The position numbers and the translations under genes were made by a program. A DNA stretch of 64,000 bases from NCBI GenBank assembly GCA_030035585.1, contig CM057469.1, positions 20,578,501-20,642,500 on the forward strand. The letters are read 5' to 3'. Under the pieces are notes generated by a model. It saw nothing but the letters and a program-made list of their open reading frames with translations. It was not told where the DNA came from and did no database searches. This DNA is from Dugong dugon. Taxonomy: Eukaryota > Chordata > Mammalia > Sirenia > Dugongidae. Shown here in pieces: positions 1-11,637 of this stretch (the stretch's first letter is position 1; each line of letters opens with the position of its first letter).

Positions 1-1282
1 CCTACATTCATGCTAAATGAGATCTACCCATCATTTTCTCATTATATTACTATATTTTGGGGGAAATTTTGTTCATTTTTATCTGTTTATTGAAGTTACT
101 AATATTTTCCAATAGAAATAATTTAGTTGAAAATTGATTGAAATATAAAATAATTTTTGTCACATGGTTCATTATAATTACAATGTTGTTGCTACTGAAT
201 CAGGAGACTGCAACTTTCCTCATGTGTAGAAATATGATTAAACATAAATATGATACAAATCTAAATATAAGAACCACACTAAAACAATTTTAATAAACAA
301 GAATATGAAAGGTATTTTCATAGTGAGATAAACATAGTTTCTCTAGCTATAAAAATAAAATGAACTGAAAACATTGCTATTCCAAATGTTACATTTGGTT
401 TAGCCACAGGAAAACTTTGTAAGTAAATTTAAACATGATAAGTTTATTATTTGCTCCATGTGTAGAAAATATATATTTTTATTATTAAATGTATTTATGC
501 TTTCAAGTTCTCATTATGAGATTAAAAATACTTAAAAGATAATGAGAATACTTATTTATAATCCTAAAATTAACAAATAGCTCTGATTTTAAAAAGTGTG
601 TTCAAACTTGGCATTATTATCTTGAATGAATAGCACTATAAAGATCACTGAAGTGTGGAATTTCAACAATTCCCCAAGTTTTCAGTTTATGCTCCAAAAC
701 TAATATTTTTAAGATAAACTTATAATTACAGGAATATCAATATAATATTCAGGGTGCTTTTAAAAACCAACTTTTTTTTTAGTAGCTATAGAATTGCTGA
801 CATCTACAATATCACAATTTCTCCCCCCAAAAACTAGATAAATATTAGGTCTATTACTCTATCAATAGTAAACATAGTTTAGTTACTGTATCATCAATAA
901 AAAATTATTACGTAAAAACAATTAGGCCTATTTATTCTTAACCAGAAGAACAGGCAATTATGACAAAATACTTTGTCTCTTAGATAATATACAAATTTTT
1001 ATCACTTTTCAACTGGAAAAATTAAAACTCAGAGTTACTTTTATAGTTACCTGAAAAATAACAGTTAAATACTCTGACTTCTAAATGGAAAAATACAATG
1101 AATGTTTTGGGTTCTTTTGCATCTAACTTTCAAGACTTCAATGTACATTTTTTAATTTAGCAAATATAATTCCTCTGCCTTAAATACTGGTTTGGTACAA
1201 AAGGGCCTAAGACATCAAAATTTTGCTTATTTGTTTAATAAAAACCCCCTTTAAAAACCCCACACAGTTAGGGACAGGAGAC

Positions 1283-1425
1283 CCATTAGTCATCATCTTA
1301 ATCTATCCCCTCTTTACAGATGAAAACATTGGGGTCCAGTCAGACTGAACCACTCACTGATGCCCACACAACTGGACTAGAACCCAGGCTCCAGTCTCTT
1401 TCCCTGATACAATTTCCCTTCAAAT
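1283..1425 (-). repeat. MIR SINE fragment
   Basis: The plus strand reads cccctctttacagatgaaaa, then a degraded core ending in agaacccaggctcc. This is the usual reverse-complement layout of an ancient mammalian MIR. It is highly diverged and the limits are approximate. Confidence 0.6.
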
Positions 1426-3764
1426 ATGGAATTACGCCAGCCAAAATGCTAATGACAAGCATAAACAAGCTTCTATTGGCAATAATTAATTTTTTAAAAT
1501 GTAATAAAGACAACACATCAACTGTTTCTCCTCTGACAACTGTTACTCAACAGGAAGTTTTCTCTCTTTTTCCTCTGTGTATTCTCTTAGTCAAATTCTG
1601 TCATTCTCGACAATCGGAAGAAATATAAGCTCAGACCTCCTTTTTTAACTAGTCTCAAAAAGCCATATAGGCTATCTTTAGTTGAGAGAAAAATACATTT
1701 TATTAAATCTGGTTTTTATCAATATTACTGTTTAATACAGGTACTGGGACAAAACATAATATTTACTTTTCTGTATTTCTCTTGTCTCAAACCAATTAAA
1801 ACTTCAAACATTTGTACCCGTTTAAATCTCCCAGCCTTTTGCTTCAAACAGAATAATTTTATGCTATAGGAAATCATATTTTTAATTTTTTCACCAAATC
1901 AGCTTCAAATGACTGAAAAAGGAAACCCCCATCTTTGCAGTCTGGAGCACATAACAGTATAGACAATGGAAAACAGTTCTTGCTGGTATAAATGTACTGG
2001 ACCTGGATGAGGTCACCAATTGTTCTACCTGCCCAGTTTATCTGTTACTCCTTGGTGTACCTGATTACCAAGAACATCAATGTCAATGCTCTGGCTCTGA
2101 AACCATAAAGAGAGTAGGAGAGGCATAAAGGATTACTAAAAGCATACCTAGAGCACTGAAACCTACAGGCTCTCACCTGAGCACTTAACGCTCAGACTGA
2201 AAATATTCTGACCACCTAGACAGCATGTCTGTGTGCAACTTACCTCTAAGCTGCTACTCTGTAAAACTGCTCATAGACGACACACCATCGAGCCTCTTCC
2301 ACTGGAAAACTGGTCAATTTCACTTTATTTTGTTGGAAGGTTTTCACCAAAATTAATGAGATGTTCTTATGTGAGCAGGAAACAGCAAATTTTAACAACA
2401 AAATCAGGTTTATTTTTAGGTGCACAACTGATTGAAAAAAAAAAAAAAACCCTCCTTCTGTACTGAGACATGGCATACGTGATCTCACCTTATGGGGAGT
2501 TTTTAGAAAACTCACTTTAGCTGTGGCTTATAGAAATATTTCCACAAAATTCTATTTGAAGCACTTAAATATTTATTGTACTTTACTTTAACCCTCAAAT
2601 AACCTATATTTCTAATTTTTTCAAGCAGCTTCCAATGTGAAGTAGATGCTTTAGCTAGTAAATATCTCAAATGTAATTGTTTTCAATTCACAACTTCCAT
2701 ATACAAAGAAATAAATTCATCTATTCAATTTATTGACCATGTGTTCAATTATAAGAGTGCTACGTGTAGATGCAGCTTTTCATAGTTCAGAAAACACTTT
2801 CACATACCTTACTGATTTTATATGCTGTGACAGAATACTAACATAATTCTTGCTTTCACTCATTCTCTTAAAGAAAAATAAAATAGGTGCAGAACAGATA
2901 AACACAGGGTAATGACAAGGACAAAACGCTTAAAATATGGACTGAAGAAAGGAGAGTGGGCCAATAGAATGAACAGAAGAAAGCTCAAAAAAATGTTTTT
3001 ACAGACCCTACTTCCTCAAATCTCCAATTTAGCCCATTTATGCAGACTATTTAGATGAACAAATTGGAATTTCAGGCAGGCCACTTCAATTTTCACCTTT
3101 CATTGGGAGCTTCCTAATAAAGGTTTAATTTTGCCAACTACAAATTTCCTCCATATGTACAAAGACACTTTGATTCCTTAGCCATTCATTTATAATTTCT
3201 TCATCATTTGTGATCAATGTAATCTTCTGTCACATGGCTTGGTGGTAGCTACAGGTCACAGGGCTCTGCCCTGTGATTGGTGCTACCCTCTTTAAACCAC
3301 TGACTTCATGAGAACATCAATAGCATGCTGATCAAATCTACCTGGGATACAAACCTGAGAGGAATAATTTATTAAGGTGAGATGTCAAAAACAGTATTCA
3401 AAAGGGTCAGACAAGCTGAAGCAGTAAATACTAACTACAATGACCAAGTTTCAGAGACAGAAATGCAAATGCCTGTATTTACTGCCTAAGCATTTGACTG
3501 CAGATACATGCCATTAGAATTTAAGCTCAGTAAGAGTTCACAATGTGACATGTTTGATAAACACATAACAAAGGCTTACTGACTCGGAAACTAGATTAAT
3601 ATAAGCTTAGATGATAACCCCACTTCTATGTACTGGTCAGGTCATACCAAACGTATCATATTCAGTTACCATCATGACTCTGGAAAGGAACTAGATAAAC
3701 TGGAACAGAGTCTAAGGGAAGAAAGATAAGGACGGAAAATGTGAATAATCATAACATTAGTAAA

Positions 3765-4010
3765 ATCATGATTATTAACCTTTATTGAGTAGTTATTATA
3801 TGTCATGTACTGTGCTATGAGGTTAACATAGATTATCTTAAATTTTCCAAAATTCCATAAGGTAGGAATTATATTTATCCTCATTTTACAGATAAGAAAA
3901 CTGAGGTTTGGAAGTATTAAGTAACTTGCCTAAGTTCACCAGGTAGTAGATAGTGAAGTGAGACTTTGACTCAGACAATCAACCTTCAGAGCCTGAACTC
4001 TTGGCTGCCC
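3765..4010 (-). repeat. MIR SINE, nearly full-length
   Basis: The order of diagnostic blocks is tttattgagtagttattata, then cctcattttacagataagaa, then actgagg, then taagtaacttgcctaagttc, then actcttggctg. This is the MIR consensus read on the opposite strand. Diverged copy. Confidence 0.8.
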
Positions 4011-4373
4011 ACCCACACACTGACCTATCCGTCTACGAAAGAATTGCTGTGACCCTAATTTTAAGCTAGGCACTGGCACACTGGAATACAAAAGTGAACA
4101 ACTCAAGTGGAGTCCCTGCCCTCTAACAACTTACATTTGAATGGAGGAGACAGATTTTTACCTTAAATTTTATTGTGGTCAAATATATAAAACAAAAATT
4201 TTGCCAGTTTCACCATTTATAAGTGCACGATTCAGTGACATTAATTACATTTTTAATGTTGTGTAACCAACACCACTGTGTATTTCTAGAACTTTTTCAT
4301 CTCCCCAAACAGAAACTCAGTAACCCTTAAGCAAGAACACCCCACTAGCCCCTCTTCCCAGCCACTTGTTCTT

Positions 4374-4567
4374 GTGTGCCATCAAGTTGATTCCATCTCA
4401 TGGTGACATTATAGGACAGAGAGGAACCGCCCCATAGGGTCTCCTAGGCTGTAATCTTTATGGCAGCAGATTGCCAAGTCTTTTCTCCTACAGAGCAGCA
4501 GGTGGGTTTGAACCATCGACCTTTTGGTTACCAGTTGAGAGTTTAACCATTGCGCCTCCAGGGCTCC
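4374..4567 (-). mobile_element. AfroSINE, long form
   Basis: tRNA-derived SINE in reverse: the RTE-like tail (tgccatcaagttgattccat) comes first, then the body, then the B-box-like gggtttgaacc, the A-box region, and the 5' end ccagggctcc. It contains the extra body segment ctgtaatctttatggcagca that marks the long form. It lies inside old L1 sequence. Confidence 0.85.
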
Positions 4568-5076
4568 CCCTCAGCCACGGGTAACTATTAATAAATACTG
4601 GTTTCTATGCATTTGCCTGTTCTAGATATTTCATACATGTGAAATTATACACGTCCTTTTGTATCTGGCTTATTTCACTTAACATAATGTTTTCAAGGGT
4701 CATCCATGTTGTAGCATGTATCAGAACTTCATTTCTCTTTATAGCTGAATAATATTCCACTGTATGTATATGCTGCATTTTGTTTATCTAATCATCTGTG
4801 ATGAACACTTGAGTTGTTTCACACTTTTTGGCTATTGTGAATAACGCTGCTATGAACATTGGTGTACAAGTATCTGTCTGAGTCCCTGCTTTCAATTCTT
4901 TTGGTTTTGTAACTAGGAGTGGAATTGCTGGGTCATATGGTAGTTAGTTCTTGGAGAACCACCTTTCTGTTTTCCACAGTGGCTGCACCATTTTACAATC
5001 CTACTAGCAATGCATAAGGGTTCTAATTTCTCCACATCTTTGCCAACACTTGTTATTTTCCAATTTTCTGATAATA

Positions 5077-5190
5077 GCCATTGCCATCGAGTTGATTCCA
5101 ACTCACTACATCCCTACAGGACAGAGTAGAACTGCCCCATAGGGTTTCCAAGGGGCGGTTGGTTAGCAACCACTGTGCCACCGGGACCCT
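5077..5190 (-). mobile_element. AfroSINE, internally deleted
   Basis: The reverse SINE tail and body (ccatcgagttgattccaact, then gccccatagggtttccaagg) jump directly to ggttagcaaccactgtgcca. About 30-60 bp of the middle is missing. It is embedded in old L1. Confidence 0.8.
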
Positions 5191-6332
5191 ATAGCCATCC
5201 TAAAGGGGGTGAAATGGTATCTCATTGTAGTTTTGATTTGTATTTCCCTAATGACTAATGATGCTGAGCATCTTTTTATGTGATTATTGGCCATTTGTAT
5301 ATCTTCTTTGGAGAAATGTCTATTGAAGTCTTTTGCCAATTTTTTAATGGGTTGTTGGTCTTTTTCTTGTCGAGTTGTAGGAGTTTTTTTTTTTTTTTAA
5401 TATATTCTGGATATTAAACCCTTATCAGATATATGGTTTACATATACGTTCTCCCATTCTGTAGGTTGTCTCTTCATTTTCTTGATAATGTCCTCTGATG
5501 CACAAAGTTTTCCATTTTGATGAAGTCAAATTTATGTTTTCTTTTGTTACCCCTGCTTTTGGTGTCATATCTAAGAATCCATTGTCAAAGACAAGGTTCT
5601 GGAGCTTTACTCTTGTATTCCTCTAAGAGTTTTATGCTTTGATCAGGTCACTGATACATTTTGAGTTAATTTTCATATATGTTGTGAGATACGGTTCCAA
5701 ATTCATTCTTTCCAGGTGTGATACAGTTGTCCCAGATCATTTGTTAAAGAGACTATTCTTTCCCCATTGAATGGACTTGGCATTTTTGTAAAAACATCAA
5801 TTGACCATATATTTATGGGTTTATTTCTGGAATTTCAATTATATTCCATTGGTCTGTATGTCTATCCTTATACTAGTACCATACTTTTTGATTACTGGAG
5901 CTTTGTAGTACATTTTAAAATTAGGAAGTTTGAGTCTCCTAAGTAATTTTTTTTTCAAGATTGTTCTGGCTATTTGAGACCCTTTGCAATTTCTTATGAA
6001 TTTGAGACAGGCTTTTCCATTCTGCAAAAAAGAGCTCACGAAATTTTGATAGGGATTGTGTTAAATCTGTAGATCACTTTGGGTAGTACTGACATCTTAA
6101 CAATATCGAGTCTTCCAATCCATGAACATAGGATTTCCTTCCATTTATTTATGTCTTCTTTAATTTCTTTCAACAACATTTTCCAGTTTTCAGTTTAAAA
6201 GTCTGTCACCTCCCTGGTTAAATTTATTCCTAGGTATTTTATTCTTTCAGATGCTATTGTAAGTGGAATTGTTTTCTTAATTTTCTTTTTCTGGTTGTTC
6301 ACTGCTGGTGTATAGAAACACAACTGATTTTT

Positions 6333-7687
6333 TTTTATATATATATATTTTATTGTACTTCAGGTGAAAGCTTACAGAGCAAATAGTTTCTCATGAAATA
6401 GTAGTACACATGTTATTCTATGACATTGGTTAACAACCCCACAACGTATTAAGCCTCTAAATTCTCAACCTTTTTTTTTTTTTTTGATGAAAATTACAGA
6501 TGGCCAAAGATACACCGTTTCAAAAATTTCTACATTCACAGTTCAGTGACATTGACTAAGCTCTTCCAACTGTGCTGCTATTCTCACTTAAGATGAAGGC
6601 TTACAGAACAAAATAGTTTTTCATTTAACAGTTACTACACATGTTGCCCTATGACAAAGGTTAACAATCTCACAGCACATCAAGAATATCCTTACTCCAC
6701 CTTGTGTTCCCTATCACCAGGGGGCTTCCTTGTCCCCTTCTGTCTTCTGGACCTTGTCAGTGGACTATTGTACCTCTTTAGTCTCATTTGTTTATTTTTT
6801 TTAAATTTTATTTAAACACCATTTCAAAACTTTTTACTTACACATTTAAGTGATATTGACTATGCTCTTCCAATTGTGCTGCCATTCTCGCCCAAGATGA
6901 AGGCTTACAGGACAAAACAGCCTCCCATTTAATAGTTACTACAAATGTTGCCCTATAGCAGTGGCCAACAATCTCATAATACATCGACAGTGTCCTTATT
7001 CAATTTGTGTTCCTTATCATCAGTTTCCTACTCTCCCTCTGCCTTCTGGCCCTTGTCACCGGACTCCTGTACCTCGTTAGTCCCATTTAGTTTTACTGGG
7101 CTGTCCATTCCCAGGCTTAACATCGAACCTCGAAGGTAACTTCACCTCTGAGCTGAAAGGGTGTCTGGGGGCCACACTCTTGAGGTTTCTCTAGTATTCT
7201 TTAGGCCAGTAAATCTGGTCTTCTTCTTCTTTTTTTTTTTTTTTTTGGGAGTTAAAATTATGCTCTACATCCTTCTCCAGCTCTGTCCAGAACCCTCTGT
7301 TGTGATCCTGGTCAGAGGAGTCATTGGTGGTAGCCAGGCACCATCCAGCTGTACTGGACTCAGTCCCGTGGAGGCCTTGGTAGCTGTGGACCATTAGTCC
7401 TTCGGACTAATCTTTTCCTTGTATCCTGTTCTCTTCGTTCTCCCTTGTTCCCGAAGGGATGAGATCAGTGGAGTATCTTAGATGGCCGCTCATAGGCTTT
7501 TAAGACCCCAGACACTACTCACCAAGGTAGAATGTAGAGCATTATCTTTATAAGTAGTGTCATGCCAATTGAGCTAGATGTTCCCCGAGATCATGGTCCC
7601 CAGAGCCCTCCGTCCAACAACTCAGTCCCTCGGGGGGTTTGGATTTGTCTATAGGGCCTCCATGACCTTTCCTTGTGCAGATTGGAC
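6333..7687 (-). mobile_element. 5'-truncated lineage-specific L1 (3'UTR only)
   Basis: The reverse complement matches the 3'UTR of the full-length L1 at about 16060-17093. A T-run at 6333 marks the poly(A) end. It is flanked by the 15-bp duplication acacaactgattttt (6318-6332 and 7688-7702), so it inserted into the older antisense L1. It carries two tandem copies of a roughly 310-bp 3'UTR module (about 6490-6800 and 6805-7090), where the full-length copy has one. No coding sequence is included. Confidence 0.88.
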
Positions 7688-7702
7688 ACACAACTGATTT
7701 TT

Positions 7703-7793
7703 GCATGTTGATCTTGAACCCTGCAACTTTGCTGAATTCATTTATTAGCTCTAGTAGCTTTCTTTTGTATTCTTTAGGATTTTCTATATATAG
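7703..7793 (-). mobile_element. Old antisense L1, middle part
   Basis: This continues the old L1 after the truncated L1 insert. It reads through ORF2 reverse-transcriptase-region sequence (attcatttattagctctagt) on the opposite strand, and is cut at 7794 by the SINE target site. Confidence 0.75.
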
Positions 7794-7800
7794 GATCATA

Positions 7801-7974
7801 AAAAAACAAAAAACCAAACTCGTTGCCGTTGACTCAATTCCAACTCATAATGACCCTACAGGATGGAGCAGAACTGCCCCATAGGGTTTCCAAGGAGCGC
7901 CTGGTGGATTCAAACTGCCAAACTTTTGGTTAGCAGCCAAACACTTAACCACTATGTCACCAGGGTTTCCTGGT
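7801..7974 (-). mobile_element. AfroSINE, short form, with target duplication
   Basis: Reverse SINE from an A-rich tail through tgccgttgactcaattccaa and gccccatagggtttccaagg to caccagggtttcc. It is flanked by gatcata on both sides (7794-7800 and 7975-7981). It interrupts the old antisense L1 in the reverse-transcriptase region. Confidence 0.9.
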
Positions 7975-7981
7975 GATCATA

Positions 7982-8128
7982 TCATCTGCAAATAGAAATA
8001 ATTTTACTTCTTCCTTTCCAATTTGGATGCCTTTTATTTCTCTTTCTTCCTAATTGCTCTGGCTAGAACTTCTAGTACAGTGTTGTCTGGGAGTGATGAA
8101 AGTGGGCATCCTTGCCCTAGTCCTGATC
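7982..8128 (-). mobile_element. Old antisense L1, part before the full-length L1
   Basis: Antisense ORF2 sequence (atcatctgcaaatagaaata, then gtgggcatccttgccctagt) covers the L1 reverse-transcriptase active-site region. It is interrupted at 8129 by the full-length L1. Confidence 0.8.
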
Positions 8129-8146
8129 AAAAACTCAAAAGTGGGA
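8129..8146. repeat. Left target-site duplication of full-length L1
   Basis: aaaaactcaaaagtggga, identical to 17094-17111. Confidence 0.93.
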
Positions 8147-8373
8147 CTCAGCAAAATGGCGCTCTAGGCAGAAGCCACCACGCCATCCCTCCACAGCAAA
8201 TATCCAAAAAACTAAGCCAAACAGAGAATACAACAATCCTGAAACCCTAAAACATCAAATGAAGAGATAAAGAACTCAGCCAAGCACGAAATGGAGTGAG
8301 AAAACAGACAGAGAACGGAGAGCAAGGAGAGATTCATCCAGAGGTCCCCTACCAGCTACTGCAGTGTGGATCC

Positions 8374-8385
8374 GCCATCTTGGAC
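8374..8385 (+). promoter_or_regulatory. YY1-type motif in L1 5'UTR
   Basis: ccgccatcttgg matches the classical YY1 core. In other mammalian L1s, a YY1 site near the 5' end positions transcription initiation. Four weaker monomer copies lie near 8704, 8972, 9271 and 9546. Binding is inferred. Confidence 0.55.
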
Positions 8386-8494
8386 TCCTATCGGAGGCCA
8401 GCGGGCGGGGGTGTGAGGGGGCAGCCTCACGGAGCGTCCAGTGGGAGACAAAACAACCGGTAATTTGCGGTGTGCACTTTCCCATTCCCAACCC

Positions 8495-9620
8495 CTCTTC
8501 ACCCTGGCTCGGCCTCCTCTGCTTCCCACAGCCACAGTCTCTTGACTGGGAAGCGCCGGCTGCTTGGATTCCACCCACCCAAGCGGGTGGCTCTCTGGGT
8601 GCCATTTGTTGGCTGCTAGTGTTGCTTTTTTTTTCTGCTTCTTTTGATTTCTCACTTGCCTCTCGCCACCTCCCCCTCCTTTCACTCGGGTGCCTGGCTC
8701 CGTGCGCCACCTTTGCTTCTTCCTGAGGGGCTGCAGAGTGCTGGCAATTTGTGATATACGCTTTCCCACCCTCCACCCTTCTTCACCCACACTCGGACTC
8801 CTCTGCTTCCAGCAGACACAGTCTCTTGTCCAGAAACACCAGCCCACACTAGCTGGCTCTCTAAGTGCCATTTGTTGGCTGCCGGTGTTGTTTTTTTTTT
8901 TTCTGCTTCTTTTGATTTCTTGCTTACCTCTCGCCGCCTCCCCCTTCTTTTGCTCGAGCGCCTGGCTCCGAGCACCATCTTTGCTTCTTCCTGATGGGGT
9001 GCGGAGCTCCATTTGAGTGTGCAGCTGCTTACCGGTCTGGGCTGCCACGCTGGTGGGATCCCGGGGCTTTTGTTCATTTGTTTCTCTGCTTCCCGCGGCC
9101 ACGGTCTCTTGACCGGGAGGTGCAGGCTGCTTGGATTCCACACACCCAAGCAGGCAGCTCTCTGGGTGCCATCTGTTGGCTGCTAGTGTTGCTTTATTTT
9201 TCTGCTTCTTTTGATTTCTCACTTGCCTCTCGCCACCTCCCCCTCCTTTCACTTGAGTGCCTGGCACCATGCGCCATCTTTGCTTCTTCCTCAGGGGCTC
9301 CAGAGTGCCGGCAATTTGTGATATACGCTTTCCCACTCTCCACCCTTCTTCACGCACACTCGGCCTCCTCTGCTTCCCACGGACATAGGTCTCTTGTCCA
9401 GAAACACAAGCCCGCACTAGCTGGCTCTCTGAGTGCCATTTGTTGGATGCTGGTGTTGCTTTTTTTTTTTTTTTCCCTGCTTCTTTGGATTTCTTGCTTG
9501 CCTCTTGCCGCCTCCCCCTCCTTTCGCTCGAGTGTCTGGCTCCGTGCGCCATCTTTGCTTTTTCCTGAGGGGCTGCGGAGCTCCATTCGAGTGTGGAGCT
9601 GCTTCCCGGTCGGGGCTACC
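8495..9620 (+). repeat. 284-bp tandem monomers, two 567-bp dimers
   Basis: Four head-to-tail copies follow a common plan: ctctgcttcc, then tctcttg, then ggctctct.ggtgccat.tgttggctgc, then a T-run, then tttgatttct, then cctcc, then the gcgccatcttt motif. A-type copies (1 and 3) and B-type copies (2 and 4) alternate. The unit after monomer 2 (about 9000-9085) recurs after monomer 4 (about 9570-9655). Outer limits are approximate. Confidence 0.85.
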
Positions 9621-10625
9621 GCGCTGGTGGGATCCTGGGGTTTTTGTTCGTTTGTTCGTTTTGAATTGTTTGTTTGTTTTCTTTTCCTTTTCTTCAGTTG
9701 GGAGCCCTTTCTGGCCAGGCAGAGCTGTGTGGCAAGGAACTCCCCGTTAGCTTCCACAGATGTGCAGAGGGATCCCTGAGGACATTTCTTTCTCATTGTT
9801 TTTTTTTTTTTGTTTTCTGTTTTTTCGGGGGGCCTTTCTTGTTCTTTTTTTTTTTTAATTTGTTTTATTTTCTGTTCCCTCTTTTTCCCTTTTGTCTTTC
9901 TTCATTGCTCAGTTTCTCGTCTCTCTATATCTTCCTTCTCTTTCTGATCCCTGAATACCAGGTGTTGTATACCTCTACGCTTTCTAGCCAGGCCGTACTG
10001 CGACACCTGAGAGCAACTTCTCCAGACCTCATAGCTGCATCGGTGGGATCCCTGGGAACTTTGTGGTTCTTTAACCTTTCTGATTTTTATTTATTCATTC
10101 TTTTCTTTTCTTCCTCTTCCCCTTTCTGTTTTTCTCCATTTCATAGTCTCTCATCTCTCCACTCCAACAGCAAACACCCCTAGCATTCTTTTTTGTTTGT
10201 TTGTATGTTTTTTGGCTCCTGTTTCTCTCTCCTCTCTCCCATATCCATCCTAGCTCCACACATAACCATTTCCCCGCTGCATCCTGCCTACCTGCACCAT
10301 GTGCTTGACATCACACCACCAAGCACTATAGGCACGGCCTACTGGAACCTGCCCAGCACTGATTACTGACCCACCCTGGTGGCTGTAGTAAGTGCCACAA
10401 ACAACCCATCCCAGTAACTCCTCTTCAGCTAGACCTGCTCTGCTTTACCACATCTGAGTGACTGAACCTGCCAATTGGAGAAGGAGGTGAAAAGTATTGA
10501 GCACACAGACAAGCAAACAACAAAGAACACACAGTCCGCCTGCTCAGACATAGTCAATTTTTTTTTTAAAAAAAGGGACGAAACAAACAAATCTACAATC
10601 AATAAACAAGAAAAATAAGTAATGA

Positions 10626-11637
10626 ATGCCCAAAAAACAGCAGACAATATCAAAACATTCACAAAAACCGGACAGGATGGTTCCAGTAGGCGTCAAAATT
10701 AAAACACCAGATGACTCTCCTGCGGAAGAAAACACACTAGAAGTACCTGATAGGAAATTCAAATCTCTAATACTTGGAATTTTCCAAGAACTGAGGCAAA
10801 AATCTGACAAACATTAGGAAAAAATAGACAAATTCATGGAAAATATGGACAAAAAATTGGAAGAACTCAGGAAGATGATGCAGGAACAAAATGCCAAAAT
10901 AAATTCACAACTAGAAATTATACAAAAACAACAATTAGAAATCCAAAAGATAAACAACAAGATTTCAGAAATGGATGATGTCATAGAAGGGCTGAGAAGC
11001 AGATTTGAAATGGTGGAAGACAGGATCAGTGGAACTGAAAACAAACACTTGGATACAACTCTGTTTCAGGAAAACTCAGAAAAAAAAAACCTAGAAAAAT
11101 GAAGAGACCTTGAGAGTTATGTGGGACACAATTAAAAGCAAAAATTTACAAGTGATTGGAATTCCAGAACAGGGGGAGAAAACAGAAAACACAGAGAGGA
11201 TCACTGAGGAACTGCTGACAGAAAACTTCCCTAATATCATGAAAGATGAAAAGCTGGCCATCCAAGAAGCTCAATGAACCCCATATAGAAGAGACCCCAA
11301 AAGAAAATCACCAAGGCATATCATATTCACACACGCCAAAACCAAAGACAAACAAAGAATCCTGAGAGCAGCTCGTGAAAAACAAGAAGTCACATACAGA
11401 GGAGAAACAATGAGACTAAGCTCAGATTATTTGGCAGAAACCATGCAGGCAAGAAGGCAATGGGATGACATATATAAAATCTTGAAAGAAAAAAATTTCC
11501 AGCCAAGAATAATATATCCTGCAAAACTCTCATTCGAATTTGATGGTGAAATTAGGTCATTTCCAGATAAACAGAAATTAAGGGAATATGTAAAAGTCAA
11601 ACCAAACTTACAAGAATTATTAAAGGGAGTTCTTTGA
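10626..11637 (+). pseudogene. L1 ORF1p (RNA-binding protein), broken
   Basis: In active elements this trimeric nucleic-acid chaperone coats L1 RNA. The start is ATG at 10626 (MPKKQQTISKHSQK). TAG at 10815-10817 interrupts the frame, which resumes as MENMDKKLEELRKMM with a long coiled coil rich in Q, E, K and I. The frame is lost near 11095-11102 and continues one frame over as an RRM-type core (NLQVIGIPEQ). A TGA at 11275-11277 probably replaces CGA (CpG decay). It then resumes with the C-terminal domain (REKQEVTYRGE ... WDDIYKILKEK ... LQELLKGVL), ending at TGA 11635. Length fits mammalian ORF1p (about 335 codons). Non-functional. Confidence 0.88.

Larger units (their letters stand above)
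1..4147. other. AT-rich SDCCAG8 intron, mostly unique
   Basis: No exon-like frame with splice sites is visible. The sequence is AT-rich with many short homopolymers. Apart from two MIR remnants (about 1283-1425 and 3765-4010), I see nothing I can name. The short open frames here lack family resemblance and are chance. The segment lies downstream of the 34326 exon, so it is intronic if SDCCAG8 continues past the left edge. Confidence 0.6.
4148..6332 (-). mobile_element. Old antisense L1, left part, interrupted by SINEs
   Basis: Old mammalian L1 3'UTR and ORF2 sequence is read backwards. Recognisable blocks include the 3'UTR tract at 4150-4370, the block around gaataatattccactgtatg (about 4750), attgctgggtcatatggtag (about 4925) and the tract ending near 6320. 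It is split by two SINEs (4374-4567 and 5077-5190). It continues after later insertions at 7703-7793, 7982-8128 and 17112-17345. No usable reading frame survives. This is the oldest layer of the nest. Confidence 0.8.
8147..10625 (+). promoter_or_regulatory. L1 5'UTR/promoter with four monomers
   Basis: This region serves as the internal Pol II promoter of the L1. The first ~330 bp is unique and includes gcaaaatggcgctc near its start and a consensus YY1-type site, ccgccatcttgg, at about 8374. Four related monomers follow. Their shared ctctgcttcc block starts at 8517, 8801, 9084 and 9368, a spacing of 284, 283 and 284 bp. Monomers 1 and 3 resemble each other (ggattccac block) and 2 and 4 resemble each other (ccagaaacac block), giving two 567-bp dimers. 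Each monomer has a gcgccatcttt-like motif. Non-repetitive pyrimidine-rich sequence fills 9650-10625. Confidence 0.8.

Noticed and set aside
8276..9796. Overlapping long ORFs on both strands as host genes
   Set aside because: They lie entirely within repeated L1 5'UTR monomers, have biased composition and no splice or promoter context. I kept only the antisense frame as an ORF0-like question.
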